Assembly (NCBI RefSeq): GCF_008632455.1 | Contig: NZ_CP043929.1 | Coordinates: forward strand, 2,914,001-2,978,000 | From: Methylomonas rhizoryzae | GTDB taxonomy: Bacteria; Pseudomonadota; Gammaproteobacteria; Methylococcales; Methylomonadaceae | Reading direction: 5' to 3' | Length of the DNA: 64,000 nucleotides | In this document: positions 58,974 through 64,000 of the stretch, piece after piece | How positions within the stretch are numbered: position 1 is the first letter of the stretch | Layout of the letters: each line of letters begins with the position of its first letter | Program-made: the position numbers and the translations under genes | Notes under the pieces: generated by a model | Databases searched by the model: none | What the model was told of the DNA's origin: nothing | What the model saw: only the letters and a program-made list of their open reading frames with translations

Positions 58974-59471
58974 ATGACCGCATTGATAGGCATCATCATG
59001 GGGTCCACATCCGATTGGGACACCATGCAACATGCCGCGCAAACCTTAGAACACTTGAAGATTCCGCACGAAGTGGAAGTCGTGTCCGCGCATCGCACCC
59101 CGGACAAGCTGTTTGACTACGCGGAAAAGGCCGAGAGCAGAGGTTTGGAAGTCATCATCGCCGGCGCCGGCGGAGCGGCTCATCTGCCGGGCATGACGGC
59201 GGCCAAAACCGCGCTGCCGGTGCTGGGCGTACCGGTGCAATCCAAGGCGTTAAATGGCATGGATTCCTTGCTGTCCATCGTACAAATGCCGGCCGGCATT
59301 CCGGTCGGGACTTTGGCGATAGGCAAAGCCGGGGCGATCAATGCCGCGCTGCTGGCCGCCGCGATTATCGGCAACAAGCATCCGCACTACCGTCCGGCCC
59401 TCGAGGTTTACCGGCAACAACAAACCGAACAAGTCCTCGCCAACCCGGATCCAAGGCAGGTATCGGCATGA
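58974..59471 (+). CDS. purE: 5-(carboxyamino)imidazole ribonucleotide mutase
   Basis: 165 residues. LIGIIMGSTSDWDTMQHAAQ and VVSAHRTPDKLFDYAEKAES contain the class I PurE active-site motifs. IIAGAGGAAHLPGMTAAKTA, LPVLGVPVQSKALNGMDSLL and QMPAGIPVGTLAIGKAGAIN follow. It converts N5-CAIR to CAIR in purine synthesis, using the product of PurK. GGAGAG precedes the ATG. Its TGA overlaps the purK ATG (ATGA). Confidence 0.95.
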   Translation: MTALIGIIMGSTSDWDTMQHAAQTLEHLKIPHEVEVVSAHRTPDKLFDYAEKAESRGLEVIIAGAGGAAHLPGMTAAKTALPVLGVPVQSKALNGMDSLLSIVQMPAGIPVGTLAIGKAGAINAALLAAAIIGNKHPHYRPALEVYRQQQTEQVLANPDPRQVSA

Positions 59472-60562
59472 AAGTCGGCATCTTAGGCGGCGGCCAGTTG
59501 GCCCGCATGCTGGCCCTGGCCGGCTACCCGCTGGGTTTGAAGTTTGTGGTGCTCGATCCCGATCCTAACGCCGGCGCCGGCCCGATCAGCGAGCATCTGC
59601 TCGGCGCCTACGACGACCCGCAGTTGTTGGCGCAACTGGCCGAAAAAGCCGACGTGGTAACTTACGAATTCGAGAACGTCCCGGCACAGGTGGCGCAATT
59701 CCTGGCCAGCCACACCACCGTGTACCCGCCGGCCAATGCGTTGGCGGTCGCTCAAGACCGCTTGCTGGAAAAAAACTTTTTCCGGGAACTGGGCATAGGC
59801 ACCGCACCTTTTGCGCCTATAGCCAGCCTGGCGGACTTGCAAAACGCGATAGCCGAAATCGGTTACCCCGCAATCTTGAAGAGCCGGCGCATGGGTTACG
59901 ACGGTAAGGGCCAAGTGGTGCTGAAATCGGCCGACGACTTGGCAGCCGCCTGGCGAGCGATGCAAGACGCACCGGCCATCGTCGAAGGCTTCGTCGACTT
60001 CAACCGCGAAGTATCCATCATCGCCGCCCGCCGTCCGTCCGGCGACATCGCCTTTTATCCGCTATCGGAAAACCGCCACCGCGGCGGCATATTGCGCGTG
60101 GCCAGCGCTTGCAGCGCCGACCCCTTGCAAGCCCAGGCAGAAAACCAGGTTCGCCGTTTGTTGGAAGCATTGAATTACGTCGGGGTAATTGCGCTGGAAC
60201 TATTCGACGTCGACGGCGAACTACTGGCCAACGAATTCGCACCCAGGGTACACAACTCCGGGCACTGGAGTATAGAAGGCTCGGAAACCAGCCAATTCGA
60301 AAACCATCTACGGGCTATTTTGGATGTGCCCCTGGGCAGCACTCGCAACCGCGGCCAAGCCGCAATGGTCAACTTCATCGGCGGCCTGCCCGAGACGAGC
60401 CAATTGCTGAACCTGCCCAACGTTCACCTGCATTTGTACGACAAGGCGCCGCGCAAAGGCCGCAAAGTCGCGCATGCCACGGTACGTTGCGATCAAGCCG
60501 AAAGTTTTCGCGACACGCTGGAAACTTTGGAAAACTTGGCGAAGCGGACGGACGACTCCTAA
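59468..60562 (+). CDS. purK: 5-(carboxyamino)imidazole ribonucleotide synthase
   Basis: 364 residues, ATP-grasp superfamily. VGILGGGQLARMLALAGYPL opens the protein. VTYEFENVPAQVAQFLASH, PAILKSRRMGYDGKGQVVLK, VEGFVDFNREVSIIAARRPS, FDVDGELLANEFAPRVHNSG and HWSIEGSETSQFENHLRAIL are canonical. It makes N5-CAIR from AIR, bicarbonate and ATP and works in tandem with PurE. The two genes are translationally coupled; a terminator follows. Confidence 0.95.
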   Translation: MKVGILGGGQLARMLALAGYPLGLKFVVLDPDPNAGAGPISEHLLGAYDDPQLLAQLAEKADVVTYEFENVPAQVAQFLASHTTVYPPANALAVAQDRLLEKNFFRELGIGTAPFAPIASLADLQNAIAEIGYPAILKSRRMGYDGKGQVVLKSADDLAAAWRAMQDAPAIVEGFVDFNREVSIIAARRPSGDIAFYPLSENRHRGGILRVASACSADPLQAQAENQVRRLLEALNYVGVIALELFDVDGELLANEFAPRVHNSGHWSIEGSETSQFENHLRAILDVPLGSTRNRGQAAMVNFIGGLPETSQLLNLPNVHLHLYDKAPRKGRKVAHATVRCDQAESFRDTLETLENLAKRTDDS

Positions 60563-60596
60563 AACCTGCCGCATTTGGCATGTAAATCCAGGCAAA

Positions 60597-60627
60597 GGCC
60601 GCCGTTTTGGCGGCTTTTTTGTTTTTA
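60597..60627 (+). terminator. Rho-independent terminator after purK
   Basis: GCCGCC-gtttt-GGCGGC followed by TTTTTTGTTTTT, about 36 nt after the purK stop and upstream of the ATPase genes. It separates the purine operon from the V-type ATPase operon. Confidence 0.92.
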
Positions 60628-60751
60628 TCGATACGAGCAAAACTTCCGGCCTAATGTCCGATTGCAGGAGCAGCCTTAACATCTGTAACAATATTTCTCC
60701 TACACTAGAGGCGCAAGGCTTGCCTGGATAAGGCGCCAAATGGAGGTTTGG

Positions 60752-62113
60752 ATGATAGAACACCTGATTAAACACCACCGGATTTTATCCATCGTCGGCA
60801 ACATCATTACCGTCGACATCGACGCCGCAGGTCAGGGCGGCACCGGCACCCGCTTTGGCGATTTGGCCAGTGTCGAAGATCCTAACGGCGGCGATTCGTT
60901 GGCACAGGTCATTAAAATCGACAGCGGCAAGGTGTCGCTGCAAGTGTTTTCCGGCACCCGCGGCGTCTCCACTGCCGCCGGGGTACGCTTTTTAGGCCAC
61001 GCCCAGCAAGTCACGTATTCCAACAACATACTGGGCCGCATTTTCAACGGGACAGGCCGGCCGATGGATGGCGGCTCCGAGCTGCTGCCCGATCCCAAGG
61101 TCACCATTACCGGCGCGTCGGTCAATCCGATGAAACGGGTGCTGGCTTCCAAAATGATTCGCACCGACGTGCCGATGATAGACGTGTTCAATTGCTTGGT
61201 GGAAAGCCAAAAAATTCCGATATTTTCGGTGGCCGGCGAACCTTACAACGCCTTTTTGGCCAGAATCGGCATTCAAGCCGACGCCGACATCGTGGTGTTC
61301 GCCGGCCTGGGCCTGATCTTCGACGATTATCATTATTTTCGCAGCCAATTCGAAAACGCCGGGGTATTCGCCCGCACCGTGATGTATTGCAATCTCGCCT
61401 CCGATCCCATCGTCGAGCGTCTTTTAGTGCCGGACATGGCGCTGGCGGTAGCGGAACGTTTCGCAGTGGAGGAAGCCAAGCGGGTATTGGTGTTGATGAC
61501 CGACATGACGGCGTATGCGGACGCGATGAAGGAAATCGGCATTTCCATGCAACACGTGCCGTCCAATCGCGGCTACATGGGGGATTTGTACTCGCAACTG
61601 GCCCGCCGCTACGAAAAAGCCTGCGATTACAAGGGCGCAGGCTCCGTCACCGTGCTGACGGTCACCACGATGCCAGGCAACGACGTCACCCACCCGGTGC
61701 CGGACAATACCGGTTATATCACCGAAGGCCAGTTTTATCTGCACGACGGCGTGTTGGACCCTTTCGGTTCCTTATCTCGCTTGAAGCAACACGTCATCGG
61801 CAAAGTCACCCGCGACGACCACGCCCAAATCATGAATACCATGATCCGCTTTTACGCCGCCGCCAACGACGCCGAGCAAAAACAAGCCATGGCCTTCGAT
61901 TTGTCGGATTACGATCGCAAGCTGTTGAAATTCGGCAAACTGTTTCGCCGGCGCTTCATGGACATCCAGGTTTCCATAGGCTTGGAAGACGCCCTGGATT
62001 TGAGTTGGCAAACCCTGGCCGAATGCTTTTCCGAAAACGAATTGCTGATGAAGCAACAGCTCATCGACAAATACTTCCCTAAATCCGCCCATGCCGCAGC
62101 TGTCGCTCAATAA
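60752..62113 (+). CDS. V/A-type ATP synthase subunit B
   Basis: 453 residues. The core blocks are SNNILGRIFNGTGRPMDGGS, RVLASKMIRTDVPMIDVFNC, ESQKIPIFSVAGEPYNAFLA, DMTAYADAMKEIGISMQHVP, NRGYMGDLYSQLARRYEKAC, TVTTMPGNDVTHPVPDNTGY and ITEGQFYLHDGVLDPFGSLS. The P-loop is degenerate (VAGEPYNAF), as in the non-catalytic B subunit. It forms the A3B3 head of a rotary ATPase with subunit A. ATG 60752 follows GGAGG by 5 nt; an earlier ATG at 60740 contains that site. It overlaps the D gene by 23 nt. No A gene precedes it. Confidence 0.93.
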   Translation: MIEHLIKHHRILSIVGNIITVDIDAAGQGGTGTRFGDLASVEDPNGGDSLAQVIKIDSGKVSLQVFSGTRGVSTAAGVRFLGHAQQVTYSNNILGRIFNGTGRPMDGGSELLPDPKVTITGASVNPMKRVLASKMIRTDVPMIDVFNCLVESQKIPIFSVAGEPYNAFLARIGIQADADIVVFAGLGLIFDDYHYFRSQFENAGVFARTVMYCNLASDPIVERLLVPDMALAVAERFAVEEAKRVLVLMTDMTAYADAMKEIGISMQHVPSNRGYMGDLYSQLARRYEKACDYKGAGSVTVLTVTTMPGNDVTHPVPDNTGYITEGQFYLHDGVLDPFGSLSRLKQHVIGKVTRDDHAQIMNTMIRFYAAANDAEQKQAMAFDLSDYDRKLLKFGKLFRRRFMDIQVSIGLEDALDLSWQTLAECFSENELLMKQQLIDKYFPKSAHAAAVAQ

Positions 62114-62693
62114 AGCCACCTTGCACAAGGAGAGCGACAAATTGCGCCGCTACCGGCAATATTTGCCGTCTTTGGAACTGAAACGGCAAAAACTGGTGGC
62201 CGAACGCGTCAAGGGTCACCAACAGCTGGAACAGACTCGGCTGGAAATCGAGCGCTGCCGCCAGTGGATTGCCCAAACCCTGCCTATGCTAGCCAACCGC
62301 GACATCGAGTTACAGGAAATGGTCGGCGTCAGCGAGGTGCAAACCGCGCAGGAAAACCTGGTAGGACTGAATTTACCGGTGTTGAAACGGGTGGTATTGA
62401 CGCATCGGCATTATTCGCCGTATTTAAAACCGCATTGGGTAGACCCCTTAGTGGCGCAGCTCGGCGCCATGCTGGAATTGCAATGCCGCTACCGCATCGA
62501 CTTACAACGCTTGCAACTATTGGAACTGGCGGTGAAGAAAGTGACGCAAAAAGTCAATCTGTTCGACAAAGTACTGATCCCTAAAACCCAAACCAACATC
62601 CGCAAGATCCGCATTTTTTTGTCGGACGCCGAGCGGGCCGACGTGGTGCGGGCCAAAATCACCAAACAATTGCGCGAAGAAGCACTAGGCTAA
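62091..62693 (+). CDS. V/A-type ATP synthase subunit D
   Basis: 200 residues, mostly two long helices. LSLNKATLHKESDKLRRYRQ opens the protein, and VTQKVNLFDKVLIPKTQTNI then RKIRIFLSDAERADVVRAKI is the conserved C-terminal stretch. D is the central rotor shaft that links head and membrane ring. The ATG lies inside the end of the B gene and the stop shares bases with the I gene start (TAATG), so the three are translationally coupled. Confidence 0.92.
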   Translation: MPQLSLNKATLHKESDKLRRYRQYLPSLELKRQKLVAERVKGHQQLEQTRLEIERCRQWIAQTLPMLANRDIELQEMVGVSEVQTAQENLVGLNLPVLKRVVLTHRHYSPYLKPHWVDPLVAQLGAMLELQCRYRIDLQRLQLLELAVKKVTQKVNLFDKVLIPKTQTNIRKIRIFLSDAERADVVRAKITKQLREEALG

Positions 62694-64000
62694 TGGCTAT
62701 CGTCGCGTTGAAAAAACTGAGCTTTTGCGGCTTGCAAGCGGACAAGGTCCGGGTGCTGCAGCAATTGCAAGCCTTGGGCGAATTGCATTTGATTCCGTTC
62801 GAAGCGCAAACCGAAGGCAACGCGCCCGGCCAATCGGTCGCCGACATGATGGAAGCGCTCCGCTTCTTGAACGCCACCGGCCGCAAACGCCATCAAGCCA
62901 AAAGCGCCAATGATTTCGACCTGCAACGCATCGTCGGCGAAGTGCTGCAATTAAAGGCCGAGTTGCGCAACTTGCACGACCGTTACGACAGCTTGCAAAA
63001 ACGCATTCAAGAATTAACCCCGTGGGGGGATTTTCAGTTACCCGAAACCGGGTTACCGGGCGGGCAACGCTTGTGGTTTTACATTGTCCCCAAGCGTTTG
63101 ATGCGCCGCATGCCGCTATGCCCCTACCCGTGGCAAGCCGTGTTTCAAGACAATCTGCGTTGCTACGTGGTGGTCATCTCCGCCGGCGAGCCGGCCGAGA
63201 ATGAATTGCCGGTGGCGCGCACCCATACCGGCTCGCAATCGTTGTCGGTATTGCGTCAGCAAAGCAACGACATGGCCATCGCGCTGGAAGACATGCAAGC
63301 CAAGCGCGAATCCTATACCCGCTGGATTGCGTTGATGACGCTACATTGCCACGAAATCCTGAATCAGGCCGAACTGCAACGCGCGCAAGCCGCCACTCGC
63401 GATACGGCCGGCGTATTCGTGTTGCAAGCCTGGTTGCCGGCCGACCGGGTGGAGGATTACCGCGCGCTTGCCGCGCGCCACGACCTAGCCTTGCTGGTTG
63501 AAGAGCCGAGCGAACAAGACAATCCGCCCACCTTGTTGCGCAATCCGGCAACACTGGCAGGCGGCGAGGATTTGGTCGGTTTTTACCAAATGCCCGCTTA
63601 CCAAGGCTGGGACCCTTCGGCGGCGGTATTTTTTTCCTTCTCGCTATTTTTTGCGATGATTTTGTCCGACGCCGGTTACGCCTTGGTCTTTGCCGGTCTG
63701 TTGCTGTTCAAGTGGCGCCGCTTAAGCAAAACCGGCAAAGGTCGCCGCCTGCGCCTATTGGCTGCGGTCGCGGTCACGTTGTCGCTGCTATGGGGTATTT
63801 TATGCGGCAGCTATTTCGGCGCCGAGCCCCGGCCGGACAGCATTTGGGCGCAGTTAAGACTGTTCGACTTGAACGATTTCGACGGCATGATGCGTTTGAC
63901 CATCGCGGTCGGCGTGCTGCATTTGCTGTCGGCCAACCTGATCGGCGCTTGGCAAAACCGCCATTCGCCGACCGCGCTGGCCTCTGTCGGCTGGATAGCC
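62693..64000 (+). CDS. V/A-type ATP synthase subunit I (partial)
   Basis: 436 codons are visible and the frame stays open to the window edge. The soluble N-terminal half (MAIVALKKLSFCGLQADKVR, LQQLQALGELHLIPFEAQ) is helical. The membrane half begins with AVFFSFSLFFAMILSDAGYA then LVFAGLLLFKW, the family signature with the conserved SDAGYG-like motif, followed by LRLLAAVAVTLSLLWGILCG SYFG. Subunit I is the membrane stator carrying the half-channels for H+ or Na+. Later subunits (K, A, E, others) must lie beyond the window. Confidence 0.92.
   Translation, partial: MAIVALKKLSFCGLQADKVRVLQQLQALGELHLIPFEAQTEGNAPGQSVADMMEALRFLNATGRKRHQAKSANDFDLQRIVGEVLQLKAELRNLHDRYDSLQKRIQELTPWGDFQLPETGLPGGQRLWFYIVPKRLMRRMPLCPYPWQAVFQDNLRCYVVVISAGEPAENELPVARTHTGSQSLSVLRQQSNDMAIALEDMQAKRESYTRWIALMTLHCHEILNQAELQRAQAATRDTAGVFVLQAWLPADRVEDYRALAARHDLALLVEEPSEQDNPPTLLRNPATLAGGEDLVGFYQMPAYQGWDPSAAVFFSFSLFFAMILSDAGYALVFAGLLLFKWRRLSKTGKGRRLRLLAAVAVTLSLLWGILCGSYFGAEPRPDSIWAQLRLFDLNDFDGMMRLTIAVGVLHLLSANLIGAWQNRHSPTALASVGWIA

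Noticed and set aside
1..64000. CRISPR array, rRNA genes, replication origin, integron integrase
   Set aside because: No regularly spaced direct repeats, no rRNA-like segments, no DnaA-box cluster and no IntI-type recombinase were seen.

Overview
The window looks like a chromosomal segment of a Gammaproteobacterium, most probably a Methylomonas-like methanotroph. This is inferred from gene order and protein style: the trpF-trpB-trpA-accD-folC-SPOR-cvpA-purF-metZ block, smpB next to ratA/ratB, PEP-CTERM and VPLPA-CTERM secreted proteins, and an anaerobic-type hemN. I could not run a taxonomic search.

Layout. 1-4760: the end of an M13 metallopeptidase, a TIM-barrel sugar epimerase, an AraC/GyrI-like regulator, an FHA-winged-helix protein and a PEP-CTERM protein. 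5200-5470: a decayed IS1380 transposase fragment. 5680-19704: a 14-kb, five-gene operon on the minus strand encoding giant cytosolic-looking proteins (1199, 753, 490, 1555 and 614 aa). The 1555-aa protein carries a DUF6603-type core, the 753-aa protein a LamG-like lectin fold and a tail-fibre-like motif, and the 490-aa protein a ComEC-like metallo-beta-lactamase fold. I know no function for this set and consider it the best candidate for an undescribed system. 20097-28990: a compact housekeeping operon for tryptophan, malonyl-CoA, folate, purine and methionine synthesis. 29086-34304: DUF2231 membrane protein, ApbE, phosphotyrosine phosphatase, ATP-grasp enzyme, polysaccharide deacetylase and smpB. 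34402-36471: a neurotransmitter-symporter-family transporter with ratA and ratB. 36557-42218: RcnB-like protein, an IS630 relic, small secreted proteins and a cupredoxin-sugar dehydrogenase fusion.

42285-45604 and 53018-54205 are two integron-cassette-like clusters. Small minus-strand genes are separated by imperfect palindromes bounded by RYYYAAC and GTTRRRY boxes (attC-like). No integrase gene is visible, so they resemble CALINs (attC clusters lacking integrases). The left end of the first array is joined to a structured segment resembling the 5' part of a bacterial group II intron. This fits the known habit of group IIC-attC introns of inserting at attC hairpins. An IS3-family element interrupts the right end of the first array. 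Between the arrays lie a TauE/SafE exporter, ethanolamine ammonia-lyase eutBC without other eut genes, a flavin amine oxidase and a GNAT acetyltransferase.

54552-64000: tRNA-Arg(CCT), two glycosyltransferases, hemN, purE-purK, and the start of a V/A-type ATPase operon (B, D, I) that runs off the window. Every annotation rests on reading motifs in the sequence; no database search was possible.
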